From NCBI GenBank assembly GCA_947165485.1, contig CAMVAP010000002.1:39922-103921 (forward strand): 64,000 bases of DNA, read 5' to 3'. Position numbers and translations under genes: made by a program. The notes below the pieces were generated by a model. It searched no databases. It was not told where the DNA came from and saw only the letters and a list, made by a program, of their open reading frames with translations. This document shows, piece by piece, positions 52,981 to 62,244 of the stretch. The stretch's first letter is position 1; each line of letters starts with the position of its first letter. Source of the DNA: an uncultured Prevotellaceae bacterium (lineage in GTDB: Bacteria; Bacteroidota; Bacteroidia; Bacteroidales; Muribaculaceae).

Positions 52981-53057
52981 CTGGCTCCATGTCGTGGCAG
53001 TGTAATCGTTGACGGGTCATTCTTCTGGCTTACAATTGCTTGGCTTGATAAGGGAGC

Positions 53058-54317
53058 ATGAAAAGACTAACGCTTTCAATACTTCTTCTCTATCTCGTGC
53101 TGCTAGCCTTGTTCACGACACTGGTCATTGTCGTGCACATGATTCCGCGCAGTGCAATCGAGCCACAGTTCAAGGCCTCAGTCCGGATTTTCACACAAGA
53201 GGGTGAGTATCCTTACAAGAACTCGTTGGATGGGCGGGTTGTAGTGGATAATTTCACCGATTGCTACATGCACAATGTCGCCTATTGTGCCGATGCCACC
53301 CATCCTGTCGATGCCGCCATGCGCAACTACCGTTACCGTGGCGATGTTGACATGATTGTCTCGATGAATCAATTGGCCAGTGGCCGCACGGTCGATGGCT
53401 TTTCAGAATATGGCAAGTATTGGCACGGCTATCAGGTGTTCTTGCGACCGTTGCTCACCGTCATCGATTATGGGAAGATCAGGGTGCTCAATGGCATCAT
53501 CCTCTCGCTGTTGCTTGTCGTTGCGCTCGTGCTGTTGGCCCGTCGGCTGTCGTTGGGGGTCGCCTTGTGCTTCGTCGTCTCCCTGTTGATGGTGCACTCG
53601 GCTGTGATTCCGTGGTCACTGCAATACTCCACTTGCTATTACATCACACTTTTCAGCATGGTATTGCTGCTGGGATTCAAGCGGTTGAGTGCCACGAGGA
53701 GGAACTTGGCGCTCTGCTTTTTTGCCATCGGTGCAACCACGTCTTTCCTGGACTTTTTCACCACACCGGTGATGACCCTAGGGCTGCCGTTGACCGTGAT
53801 GGTGCTCAAGGACAAGAACCAGGGCAACATGCGGGCTGTCTTTACTTTATGCGCAATGTGGCTCATGGGCTATTGCCTCATGTGGGTGTCCAAGTGGGGG
53901 ATGGCTTATCTGTTGGCCGGCTACAATCCCATGGAGCAAGTGACCGAGTCGGTGCAACTCCATTCTGTTGGGCGCGGCTCGGGTAATATGGTGGCTGTAT
54001 GGCGTGAACTGTTTGATATCCTTGCCAGCCGCTGGTCGCTATTGTCGGCCAAGGGGTTAACCCGCTGGTCCATTGTGGCCGTCCTGGCGCTGCCTGCACT
54101 GCTGGTGCCCAAGGGCCGTAGGACGCTGGACCGTTATGCCGTCCTGTTGGCGATAGCGATGTTGACACCGTTGTGGTACATCGTGGTGGCCCATCACTCC
54201 TATACGCATTTCTTCATTACCATGCGTGACCTGATTGTGTGCTGGTTTGCCAGCCTGTGTTTTTTGTACAACATGATTGACTTCAACAAGTTGAAAGCCT
54301 ATGTCTATAGATCGTAG
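53058..54317 (+). CDS. Polytopic membrane protein, possible GT-C-type glycosyltransferase
   Basis: 419 residues: one N-terminal membrane helix, a ~90-residue periplasmic region (DCYMHNVAYCADATHPVDAAM) with two Cys, then about eight membrane helices and a charged C-terminus. The layout resembles GT-C enzymes that use lipid-linked sugars, but I see no diagnostic acidic motif. The 3' end overlaps the GtrB-like gene by 17 bases, as for a lipid-sugar synthase and its user. Function inferred from context only. Confidence 0.7.
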   Translation: MKRLTLSILLLYLVLLALFTTLVIVVHMIPRSAIEPQFKASVRIFTQEGEYPYKNSLDGRVVVDNFTDCYMHNVAYCADATHPVDAAMRNYRYRGDVDMIVSMNQLASGRTVDGFSEYGKYWHGYQVFLRPLLTVIDYGKIRVLNGIILSLLLVVALVLLARRLSLGVALCFVVSLLMVHSAVIPWSLQYSTCYYITLFSMVLLLGFKRLSATRRNLALCFFAIGATTSFLDFFTTPVMTLGLPLTVMVLKDKNQGNMRAVFTLCAMWLMGYCLMWVSKWGMAYLLAGYNPMEQVTESVQLHSVGRGSGNMVAVWRELFDILASRWSLLSAKGLTRWSIVAVLALPALLVPKGRRTLDRYAVLLAIAMLTPLWYIVVAHHSYTHFFITMRDLIVCWFASLCFLYNMIDFNKLKAYVYRS

Positions 54318-55236
54318 TGAGCATGATGCCCGTGTCGCGGTGTTGATACCCTGCTACAACGAGGCCATCACGATAGCCCAGGTGGTGACCGACGTGCGCC
54401 GTGAGTTGCCTGGGGCCAGCATCGTCGTGTGTGACAACAACTCGACCGACGACACCGCGCGCATCGCTCGTGATGCCGGTGCCACAGTGCTTACCGAGCC
54501 CCGCCAGGGCAAGGGCAATGTGTTGCGCAGCCTGTTCCGCAATATCGATGCCGACTGCTATGTGATCATCGATGGTGACAACACCTATCATGTTGACCAG
54601 TTGCCTCACATGGTGGACCTGGTACTGAACGGTGGGGTGGACATGGTCATCGGCGATAGGGTATCGTCGTCCTATCGTCAAGTGAACCGGCGGCGCTTTC
54701 ACAACTTTGGCAACCTGCTCATGCGCTTCCTCATCAACAAGCTCTTCAATAGCTCAGTGCCTGACATCTTGTCGGGGCTGCGCGCCTTCAGCCCTGAGTT
54801 TGTCAAAAACTTCCCGATTCTCTCGCGGGGATTTGAGATAGAGACCGAGATGACCGTCTATGCCCTTGACAACAACTTTGTGGTGCGTTCAGTTCCTGTG
54901 GGCTACAACAATCGCCCGGCGGGAAGCATGTCCAAGTTAAATACGTTCAGCGATGGCTATAAGGTCATCATGAAGGTGTTCTCGCTGTTTGTCCACTTCA
55001 AGCCGTTATTGTTCTTCTCGATTCTTGCGGGCATCTTGTTCCTGGCTGGAACGATAGGCATGATACCGGTGTTTGTTGAATACTTTTCCACTGGACTTGT
55101 GCCGCGCTTCCCCACGTTGATCGTTTGCGGCTTCACCATCCTCTTGTCACTCTTGTTCCTGGTGAGTGGCTTGATACTGGAGATAGCCAACACTCGCCAC
55201 AAGCAGCTGGTGGAAATCCTCATGAACAAGAAATGA
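54301..55236 (+). CDS. GT2 polyprenyl-phosphate glycosyltransferase (GtrB/DPG type)
   Basis: 311 residues. VLIPCYNEAITIAQVV, VCDNNSTDDTA, TEPRQGKGNVLRSLF and the metal motif IIDGDNTYHV; two C-terminal membrane helices (LLFFSILAGILFLAGTIGM and TLIVCGFTILLSLLFLVSGL). Charges undecaprenyl phosphate with a hexose. Overlaps the polytopic membrane gene by 17 bases. Stands upstream of porQ. Confidence 0.9.
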   Translation: MSIDRSEHDARVAVLIPCYNEAITIAQVVTDVRRELPGASIVVCDNNSTDDTARIARDAGATVLTEPRQGKGNVLRSLFRNIDADCYVIIDGDNTYHVDQLPHMVDLVLNGGVDMVIGDRVSSSYRQVNRRRFHNFGNLLMRFLINKLFNSSVPDILSGLRAFSPEFVKNFPILSRGFEIETEMTVYALDNNFVVRSVPVGYNNRPAGSMSKLNTFSDGYKVIMKVFSLFVHFKPLLFFSILAGILFLAGTIGMIPVFVEYFSTGLVPRFPTLIVCGFTILLSLLFLVSGLILEIANTRHKQLVEILMNKK

Positions 55237-55356
55237 ACGGCACGTGACATGCGCTCCCTCTCAGAGTGATGAAAACTTGCCTCCTCACATACTAATGGGT
55301 GCCATTTCTTCGTTATATAAGGTGTTATCATTGAATTTAAGAAACAAGAAGACGAT

Positions 55357-56388
55357 ATGACAACCTATTTGCGTCACTTCATACTCATGGCTGTGGGTGC
55401 AGTGGCATTGTTTGCCATGGCCGATGATGCCCCCAAGACCACTGCCTATAACTTCTTGAGTGTTCCCGCGTCAAGCCATGTTTATGGCTTGGGTGGGCAC
55501 AACCTCACAATCATCGACGATGACATCAACCTCGTCGAGCAGAACCCGGCATTGCTGGGACCGGAATTTGACCACCAGGTGGGAATCAATTACATGCGCT
55601 ACATCGGTGAGAGCAATTTTGCCGGTTTGCGCTATGGACAAGGGGTGAGCGAGCATGGGGCTGTAGCCGTCGGAATCCAGTACTTTGGCTACGGCAACAT
55701 CCAGGGTGCGGCGATCGACGGTACCCGCACGGGCACCTTCAATGCCAGTGACATTGCCTTTAACGTCACCTATAGTCACGACATCAGTAGCAACTGGCGT
55801 GGTGGTATCACGTTGAAGTATCTCTACTCCAAGTATGAGGACTATAGCGCAGGAGCGGTGGCAGCCGACCTGGGTGTCAATTTTTATGACCCGGAGCACG
55901 AGTTCTCGGCTTCGCTGGTGGCCAAGAATTTGGGTGGTCAGGTCAAGAAATTCAACGAGTACAAGGATAATCTGCCCTGGGACATCCAGGTGGGTATCAG
56001 CAAGATGCTGGGACATGCTCCCATCCGTCTGCACCTCACGGCCTATGAGCTCACCCGTTGGAAATCTCCCTACTATAAGATCGAGGATGTGAACAACCCC
56101 AACAGTGGATTGATCAAGAAGGAGTCCTTCGGCAGCAATCTGCTGCGGCACCTGATCTTTGCTGTCGATGTGTTGCCCACCAACAACATCTACCTGGGTA
56201 TCGGTTACAATTACCGCACGCGCACCGACATGGCCACCTACAAGCGTGACTTCATGTCGGGCCTCTCGGTGGGTGCTGGCTTGAAGGTGAGGGCCTTTGG
56301 CATTGGAGCCGCCTTTGCGCGTCCCCACACGGGTGCAACTACCTTCATGTTCAACCTCACCACCTCCATTGGCGAATTACTCAAGTAA
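55357..56388 (+). CDS. porQ: Type IX secretion system protein PorQ
   Basis: 343 residues, signal peptide to ~22. The opening YNFLSVPASSHVYGLGGHNLTIIDDDINLVEQNPALLGPE is the PorQ signature; the rest is an outer-membrane barrel of the PorV/FadL type. With PorU, V and Z it forms the attachment complex that handles T9SS cargo at the surface. Its presence supports reading the shared C-terminal tails in this window as sorting domains. Confidence 0.9.
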   Translation: MTTYLRHFILMAVGAVALFAMADDAPKTTAYNFLSVPASSHVYGLGGHNLTIIDDDINLVEQNPALLGPEFDHQVGINYMRYIGESNFAGLRYGQGVSEHGAVAVGIQYFGYGNIQGAAIDGTRTGTFNASDIAFNVTYSHDISSNWRGGITLKYLYSKYEDYSAGAVAADLGVNFYDPEHEFSASLVAKNLGGQVKKFNEYKDNLPWDIQVGISKMLGHAPIRLHLTAYELTRWKSPYYKIEDVNNPNSGLIKKESFGSNLLRHLIFAVDVLPTNNIYLGIGYNYRTRTDMATYKRDFMSGLSVGAGLKVRAFGIGAAFARPHTGATTFMFNLTTSIGELLK

Positions 56389-56410
56389 CACATATATATA
56401 AACACCACGA

Positions 56411-56440
56411 GCACTCTATACACACTAGAGTGCCCTTTTA
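56411..56440 (+). terminator. Terminator after porQ
   Basis: gcactct (56411-56417) pairs with agagtgc (56427-56433), followed by ccttttag. Short but well placed 22 bases after the stop. Confidence 0.55.
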
Positions 56441-56457
56441 GCCTCAATCACTAGATA

Positions 56458-57552
56458 ATGAAAAAGATAACCATACTGCTATTGTTAATGGTCATGGCCA
56501 CTGTCGCCCATGCCCAACGCATTCAGGTTGTTGATGTTGACGGCCTCCCCATTGCTGCCGTGTGTGTGACCAACGAGAACGGTGCGCTGGTGGGCACGAC
56601 CGATAATGAAGGCTGGCTCAATGATGCACGTGGCATTCGCCATCTCTATTTCACCCACGTGGCCTTCAAGGCGATAGACGTGAATATCGACACCATCCCT
56701 AGCCACATGGTGGTGATGCAGGATGCCAATTTCCAGCTGTCAGAATTGGAAGTCAAGCCCAAGGAGTTGCTCTATGCACAGACCTATTACCGCTGCGTCT
56801 ATGTCTGCGACGAGGGACCCATCTACTTCCGCGCTGGCGTGGTGGACAACACCTATGAGTTTGCCAAGCAGAAGTTATCTTCCAAGACTCGCAGCGTTGC
56901 CCGTGGCAAGAACGGCTTGTACCGCTTTCTCATCAGCACCCTGGTAGGTCATTATATCGACAAGTGGGCACGCATCGACACGTTAAATAATTACAAGAGG
57001 ATACTCCAGGCCGCCGATGAGGGTAGCCTGACCCTTACCCAGGAGGCATCAGGACGCACTGTGGTGAGCGACACCATCTCGGTCTTGGGGTCTATCGACA
57101 TGGATGTCCAGGCTGGAAAACGCACCACCAACTTTGACCTCTGGACCTATGACGATCATATCAAGGCGACCAAGGCCGCAGCCCGAGAAGCCAAGACTGG
57201 CAAAAAGCAAAAAAAGAAAAAAGACGGATACACGGCATCTCATGGCTATTGCGAGGTTTACAATATTGACGAGAACAAGCAATCGCGCATCGATGACCTG
57301 GTGATGAAGCAGATACTCGTATCGGGACACTTTGAAGATTTGGATCAGGACTTTGTGATCCTGCTGGAAACCTACACCATCGCTCGCGACTATATCGACA
57401 AGAAGGACTTCAAGCAGACGCGCAAGGACAATCAGGTCGAGATGGATATCAACGAGCTGCGTCAGCTGGAGCAGGCCCACAACATACCGCCCCTGGCTCC
57501 CAACCTCAAGGCCGCCGTCGATCAACTCTTCAAGAAAGAGTTGAAAGATTGA
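56458..57552 (+). CDS. Secreted CarboxypepD_reg-like protein
   Basis: 364 residues, signal peptide ending TVAHAQ. N-terminal CarboxypepD_reg-like beta-sandwich (IQVVDVDGLPIAAVCVTNENG to about 105), then a mixed domain with a Lys-rich insert (KTGKKQKKKKDG near 255) and helical C-terminus. Common in Bacteroidota envelopes; role unknown. Downstream of porQ but separated by a terminator-like hairpin. Confidence 0.8.
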   Translation: MKKITILLLLMVMATVAHAQRIQVVDVDGLPIAAVCVTNENGALVGTTDNEGWLNDARGIRHLYFTHVAFKAIDVNIDTIPSHMVVMQDANFQLSELEVKPKELLYAQTYYRCVYVCDEGPIYFRAGVVDNTYEFAKQKLSSKTRSVARGKNGLYRFLISTLVGHYIDKWARIDTLNNYKRILQAADEGSLTLTQEASGRTVVSDTISVLGSIDMDVQAGKRTTNFDLWTYDDHIKATKAAAREAKTGKKQKKKKDGYTASHGYCEVYNIDENKQSRIDDLVMKQILVSGHFEDLDQDFVILLETYTIARDYIDKKDFKQTRKDNQVEMDINELRQLEQAHNIPPLAPNLKAAVDQLFKKELKD

Positions 57553-58734
57553 TCTCCCTTATGATCCGCTCAACCAGTCCCCTGGTGGCCACTCATGATC
57601 CTCGCTGCGCTCGCCGTCATCGCGGCTGTCCGCCATTTTTGGTGCCGAAAGTGGTGATTTTATGGGTCGGTTTGACCCCCCGAAATGTAATCACCATGTA
57701 ATACCCAATAATACATGAATTAGCCATTTTTTGCATAATATGTTGGTAATCAGTGGCGCAAAAAATCTGTAAATTAGCCATCGTAATACAAGAAAGTAAT
57801 CTGCATGTAACAAGTCACACTTTTCTGAGACCCTCAAAAAAGTGGACTTTTTGCAAAGTCCTGGATCAAAAAATGACAAGTACGAAAGGCCAAAAAAGTT
57901 TAGATTTTTTTTGCCCGAAATAATACACCAAAAATAACAGTACACATTTTTTGTTGCAATAGGCTGGAAAACAAGCACCTGCAAAATCCATAGGTCATAA
58001 CGGAAATTTTTCGTTATTCAAACACCTAGATTTTCCCGCGTTTTTCCACCGCACGAACCGGCTGCTCAGGTTCGAGGGGAGAAAAAAAGGGAAAATGGCA
58101 CACATTCACACGCCAAATACAGTGACCATTACCCAACGCGCAGCGCTTGTCGAGAAGCGGCCTTTGTATTACTGAAAACAGTAAATGTGAATAATTGGCC
58201 AAATTTGCCGTTGTAACCGCTTGATTTTCAGTGTCCATTTTTGGCAATGTGAATTTTGGCGTTTTGTTGTAGTATCTTGCCCCCATTTACAGGTGCCAAA
58301 AAATCACCGCACATCAGACCCGTCACGGGCGGATGTGCGGCATAAGAAAGTAGCTTCTAAGCACTCTTTCTTCAAATCAAGATTTATGAAAAAATTAACG
58401 TTGAATTCAAAAGCCCACAATACACCCTGTCATGGAAAAATGACTGTATCTATATTGTGGTTTTGTTGAAATCTCGTTGATCGGAAAGGGCGGTTTCATG
58501 CCGTGTGTCTGGCTTGTTGCCCCCAAAAGGCGGTGCAAAAATACATCTTTTTATGAAAACAGGGTGATAATCCTGCCAAAAAAAGTTATCAACATCCCCC
58601 CCGCGACAATGACTTTGTCACGGTGTGTACCTTACTTCGTTTCCGTATTCTTCCTCCGTTCCGTCGCTCTCCTGTTGTCTTACGCGATTTCCTCGCTCCG
58701 CGGTGCCGACGTGTGCATAGATTGGGCTGCGGCT
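57553..58734. other. Gene-poor AT-rich region
   Basis: About 1.2 kb with stop codons in all frames at short range and no convincing ORF on either strand. It contains a clear stem-loop at 58307-58340 (ccgcacatc/gatgtgcgg with an inner ccc/ggg pair) and the DnaA-box-like ttatcaaca near 58587. Could be decayed genes or hold an RNA gene; I recognise none. Confidence 0.5.
58307..58340. other. Stem-loop in the gene-poor region
   Basis: Nine-bp outer stem ccgcacatc/gatgtgcgg with an inner cccg/cggg stem. No T-tract. Possible RNA structure or repeat element. Confidence 0.5.
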
Positions 58735-58741
58735 CGGCATA

Positions 58742-58919
58742 GTGCAAGTGAGCTAGCTCGATTTGCTGAGGCGCCGCCAAGTTTATCCAACCAGGCGCAA
58801 GACAAGTACCAGCGCCTCATGAACAATAAAATCGTGATTCAGCGAGCGCAATGCCATGCTTGCATGAGCATTGCCGAGCGAGAACGATTTATCCAAATCA
58901 CCGAAAAATAAGAGAAAAT
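58742..58919 (+). repeat. Cassette-array repeat, copy A
   Basis: Shares gctcgatttgctgaggcgcc, then ccaagtttat and ccagcgcctcatgaac, with copy B (61290-61485) and the start of copy C. Its middle folds as gcaatg-c-catgc-tt-gcatg-ag-cattgc. It lies just before the first AT-rich cargo gene at 58998. Confidence 0.85.
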
Positions 58920-58941
58920 AGATAAAAATACCCATTTGGGT

Positions 58942-58973
58942 ATTGCCGACATGATTAAGAGGCAATATATTTG
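58942..58973 (+). promoter_or_regulatory. Promoter of the first cargo gene
   Basis: TATATTTG (58966-58973) with ATTG (58942-58945) 20 bases upstream. ATG at 58998. Confidence 0.65.
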
Positions 58974-58997
58974 CAGTTATAAAAACAGTTAGAAGTC

Positions 58998-59516
58998 ATG
59001 AGAAAGCTACTGATTATTTTGATTGTTCTATTGGCCAGCCTTGTCATTTATGAAATGTACTGTAGGTATCATTTTGTGCAAATTAAGAATGGTTTTGTAG
59101 AAATGACTTATGAGGATGATTTCAAAGCCTTTCAAGGATATGATTTCATTATTCGTGGTTGTGATTTGAATGGAGATAGTGCTGTCGTCTGTGTATCTAT
59201 GAATGACTCTAACTACTATAAACTTATATGTGACAAAACAGGCCAAACAATATACAGCGTGGATTCTATTCGCGGCTTTATAAATCAAGATTCTTTGAAA
59301 CAATTATTGCCTACTTTTATGTCGATGAACATTTCGCGACTTAGAATAAATAAAGGCGGTAATGTGTATGTTTATATAGTAGATTTTGAGAATGAGAATT
59401 TAGTCCGATTTTTTGATGAAAATGAAAAATACGTTTTTATGAAAAAAGTAGGATTCGATTTTTGGAAAGAACACTATGACAGCCTATCAGGATTGTGGTT
59501 TGAATACAAACAGTAA
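58998..59516 (+). CDS. Small membrane-anchored protein, unknown, AT-rich
   Basis: 172 residues with one N-terminal membrane helix (KLLIILIVLLASLVIYEMY) and an exported domain of beta strands (FVEMTYEDDFKAFQGYDFII, NVYVYIVDFENENLVRFF). No family recognised. Base content is much more AT-rich than the genes to the left, and the gene lies between two repeat copies, both signs of transfer. Size and architecture fit immunity-type proteins, but that is speculation. Confidence 0.75.
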   Translation: MRKLLIILIVLLASLVIYEMYCRYHFVQIKNGFVEMTYEDDFKAFQGYDFIIRGCDLNGDSAVVCVSMNDSNYYKLICDKTGQTIYSVDSIRGFINQDSLKQLLPTFMSMNISRLRINKGGNVYVYIVDFENENLVRFFDENEKYVFMKKVGFDFWKEHYDSLSGLWFEYKQ

Positions 59517-59537
59517 TTCATTCAAAATAGAAAAGTA

Positions 59538-59969
59538 ATGATTCGTATATATAAATATTTGGTAGTATCGGCTTTATTCGCGCTATTATGTTCTTGTGAA
59601 GCTGATTACAAGCCTAACGATTTATTTGGTAATTGGCACGAGAACACAGGTGACTCCATATCTTTATCACTTAATGAGGACATGACCTTTATTGAAGTCA
59701 TAAAACCCCATGTGTCACGAACGATTAATCGAAACTCGGATAGCACAATGGTATTAACCGGTAAATGGAGTATAGAAAAACCCTTGTCACCAGAATGTTG
59801 TTGGAATCTCAACCTTGAGTATCAGACTCATAATTCAACAGGACAAGTAATCAATGAGGAGCATCAATTGAGTATTGATGGTTTGCATCTCATGAATCAT
59901 AATTTTAAGATATTTATCCTTGATTGGGATTGGGGACGTGATGATGGTTATGCACTTGAAAGGCAATAG
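59538..59969 (+). CDS. Small lipoprotein, lipocalin-like, AT-rich
   Basis: 143 residues, lipobox ALLCSC (Cys ~19). The mature part starts with NDLFGNWHENTGD and has beta strands with TGKWSIEK, as in Bacteroidota lipocalin-like lipoproteins. 21 bases after the previous gene, so co-transcribed. AT-rich, between repeats; a possible surface immunity protein, not shown. Confidence 0.75.
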   Translation: MIRIYKYLVVSALFALLCSCEADYKPNDLFGNWHENTGDSISLSLNEDMTFIEVIKPHVSRTINRNSDSTMVLTGKWSIEKPLSPECCWNLNLEYQTHNSTGQVINEEHQLSIDGLHLMNHNFKIFILDWDWGRDDGYALERQ

Positions 59970-60005
59970 GTATGAGATAACAAGACTAAAAAATTGCGTC
60001 CTTGT

Positions 60006-60095
60006 ATCTCTTTTCAAGGTTTAGGCGGTTGAGCAACTTTTCCAAAATTATAAAAGTCTGGGCAAACACCAGCGCCTCAAGAAGAATTACTCACA
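60006..60095 (+). repeat. Cassette-array repeat, degenerate copy D
   Basis: tcttttcaagg (60008-60018) with a nearby cggttga, and later caccagcgcctcaagaa, match parts of copies B and A in the same order, with the middle shortened and diverged. Confidence 0.55.
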
Positions 60096-60133
60096 AAAAC
60101 CAACAAATTGGATCAACTTATCATTGAGTAATA

Positions 60134-61156
60134 ATGAGATGTCTTTTCCGTTATAAAGAAAAAGATGTAACAATTATGGAGAAGTTTATGAAAGTCTATT
60201 GGGCCGTTGTGAAATTTTTTGCAATTTTCGTGGCATTGGAAGTGTTATGTATCATTGCACTGTCCACTATATGTAATCTCATCGACGGTACGAATCGTAC
60301 GCAATATGAACATCCTGCCCAACCCTTTAAATATAATTATAGTGTTGATGATACTGAGTACCTGTTACTTGGAATAACTCAAAAAGAGTTTGTTTCCAAG
60401 TTCGCAGATCTCTTGGCGCAAGATACGGTTGCACACTATGGAATCTCTACTTTCAAGCATCATGTGAAATCTGATGTTGACTCAGTGGCAGGAAATGGCC
60501 GTGTGCTTACTGAGACTGTTACCGTGGAAAAGTCACAAGTAAAACATGAAACAAAACATCAGAATAATAATCTGTTATTGAATGATTTTCCTGATGTTTT
60601 CATTGTTGACACCACGGTTCATCAATCACGGATTCCAAGTCTTGGGTATAGAATATCTGAAGGTCTTATTCCATCAGATTTCGATGATAATGATATCGAT
60701 ACCTTGTCCGTGGGCACATTTTTATTCGTAGAAAATAAGACAGGCCCATTATGTTACTGTTTCAGTTTCTTTGTGCCATTCGATAGCGTCGGAGCCGTAA
60801 ACAAGTATTCTCATAAATGTAATTTTACTGACAGAGGGAACAAGGCCTATGAAGGTAAATTCCTAATGTCAGTAACGGTTGTTGATGACCAGCCGTTGAG
60901 ATTGCTGTTGGGAAGAACTCAGGACTCAATGGTTGAAAAATATATAGCTAGACACTATCTTGACCGCATTTGTCAGTATGATCGGCAATCAACGAAGAAC
61001 GCTTTTTATTCAAAGCTTGATGACATCATGGGAAGTTATTTCCTCAGCAATTACTTCTATCTTATTTTTATACCATCAATTCCACTTTTAATTATTTTAT
61101 TGCTACTTGGATTGCTTTTACAACTGATTAAAAGAATTGTGATGCGCAACCAATAA
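60134..61156 (+). CDS. Two-helix membrane protein, unknown, AT-rich
   Basis: 340 residues from ATG 60134, or more likely 326 from ATG 60176 (MEKFMKVYWAVV). Membrane helices near each end (VVKFFAIFVALEVLCIIALS; LIFIPSIPLLIILLLLGLLL) enclose a ~260-residue exported domain. No family recognised. AT-rich, flanked by repeat copies D and B. Architecture recalls membrane-bound immunity or sensor proteins; no direct evidence. Confidence 0.72.
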   Translation: MRCLFRYKEKDVTIMEKFMKVYWAVVKFFAIFVALEVLCIIALSTICNLIDGTNRTQYEHPAQPFKYNYSVDDTEYLLLGITQKEFVSKFADLLAQDTVAHYGISTFKHHVKSDVDSVAGNGRVLTETVTVEKSQVKHETKHQNNNLLLNDFPDVFIVDTTVHQSRIPSLGYRISEGLIPSDFDDNDIDTLSVGTFLFVENKTGPLCYCFSFFVPFDSVGAVNKYSHKCNFTDRGNKAYEGKFLMSVTVVDDQPLRLLLGRTQDSMVEKYIARHYLDRICQYDRQSTKNAFYSKLDDIMGSYFLSNYFYLIFIPSIPLLIILLLLGLLLQLIKRIVMRNQ

Positions 61157-61204
61157 ACAATGACTTATAGATATAACAGCAAAAGAAAATATTACCATTC
61201 GGCA

Positions 61205-61485
61205 CGTCTTTTCAAGGCATAATCGGTTGATTTACCTTTGCAGTAGATCAACCGCAATTCTTATGATACTGACGATAAACGGAAAACTTGTGCAAGCCGA
61301 ACGCAAACGAGCTCGCTCGATTTGCTGAGGCGCCGCCAAGTTTATGCAACCAGGCACAAGACGAGTTCCAGCGCCTCATGAACACCAATGCGAGTAAGAG
61401 AGCGCAATGTCAAGTTTTCTTGAGCAATGCCGAGCGTGAGCATTGAAGACGAAGTCAATAAATCACCGAAATCTAAAAGAAAATG
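61205..61485 (+). repeat. Cassette-array repeat, copy B (longest complete copy)
   Basis: About 280 bases: tcttttcaaggcata, a TACCTTTG promoter box (61233-61240), a 21-codon ORF (61263-61328, MILTINGKLVQAERKRARSI), the gctcgatttgctgag block, and a foldable segment caag-tttt-cttg. It fills most of the gap 61157-61577, which has no other gene. Confidence 0.85.
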
Positions 61486-61522
61486 AGAAAAGAATATAGT
61501 CAGAGATTTTCCTTATGAAGTT

Positions 61523-61553
61523 ATTGCGGTTTTAAAAAAAGGCATTACATTTG
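61523..61553 (+). promoter_or_regulatory. Promoter of the mntA-hepT pair
   Basis: TACATTTG (61546-61553) with ATTG (61523-61526) 19 bases upstream. ATG at 61578. Confidence 0.65.
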
Positions 61554-61577
61554 CAAAAAGATAATGTGCTATCAGTC

Positions 61578-61877
61578 ATGAGTACTCAAGACATCAAAAC
61601 AACTATTGCCGAGTATCTTAAGACGCAACCCGTTTTAAAAGCATGGCTATTCGGTTCCTTTGCCCGTGAAGAGCAAAGGGATGACAGTGATATTGACATT
61701 CTCGTTGAATTTGATCACAGTCAACCGATTGGGCTGTTTGCCTATGCGCGTATGTGGAGAGAGTTAAAGGAAAAGCTTGGCCGTGACGTTGACCTTGTGG
61801 AAGAAGGAACAATGCGTCCCCTGATAGCGGAAGATGCAAACTTTGACAGACAGTTGATATATGAGAGAGCGATCTAA
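61578..61877 (+). CDS. mntA: MntA-type nucleotidyltransferase antitoxin
   Basis: 99 residues from ATG 61578. Minimal nucleotidyltransferase with the active site G26-S27-F and D38-x-D40 (GSFAREEQRDDSDIDILVEF). In MntA/HepT systems it blocks the toxin by adding AMP to a toxin tyrosine. Overlaps hepT by 17 bases. Part of the repeat-delimited array. Confidence 0.92.
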   Translation: MSTQDIKTTIAEYLKTQPVLKAWLFGSFAREEQRDDSDIDILVEFDHSQPIGLFAYARMWRELKEKLGRDVDLVEEGTMRPLIAEDANFDRQLIYERAI

Positions 61878-62208
61878 AGATAAAGACAGACTTCAGCACA
61901 TCCTTGAGTGCATTGATAATGTTAGTCAGTTCCTGGAAGGTAAAACGTTTGATGATATGACTAATGACAGAATGTGCTTTCATGCAGTCGTTTACAATAT
62001 CATGATCATTGGTGAAGCTGCAAATATGCTGACTAAAGAATTCCGAGATGAAACGCCCGAAACGCCATGGCATGATATCATAGATATGCGTAACGTGTTA
62101 GTGCACGGTTATTATATCGCCAGTCCGAAATTCGTTTGGGATACTTGCACAAACGACCTGCCAGTCCTTAAAGAGCAAGTAGAATCATATCTCCAAACAC
62201 TGGCTTGA
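61861..62208 (+). CDS. hepT: HepT-like HEPN toxin (DUF86)
   Basis: 115 residues, all helical. The HEPN RNase motif RxxxxHxY is complete: R77-NVLV-H82-G-Y84. Y84 is the residue AMPylated by MntA in studied pairs, so the pair should be working. Cleaves RNA when free. Overlaps its antitoxin gene. Confidence 0.92.
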   Translation: MRERSKDKDRLQHILECIDNVSQFLEGKTFDDMTNDRMCFHAVVYNIMIIGEAANMLTKEFRDETPETPWHDIIDMRNVLVHGYYIASPKFVWDTCTNDLPVLKEQVESYLQTLA

Positions 62209-62244
62209 TGTAATAGATCAACTTTTATATTCAACAGAACTCAT

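Noticed and set aside
57691..57984. A 97-codon minus-strand frame rich in Phe, Cys and Leu
   Set aside because: AT-rich low-complexity sequence, no signal for translation, no domain.
58587..58895. Possible replication origin from DnaA-box-like words (ttatcaaca, ttatccaac, ttatccaaa)
   Set aside because: Only imperfect boxes, two of them inside the dispersed repeat, and no change in gene-strand pattern around the region.
58477..58911. A 144-codon frame at the array's left edge
   Set aside because: Its second half is repeat copy A and its first half has no protein-like composition; other repeat copies do not keep this frame.
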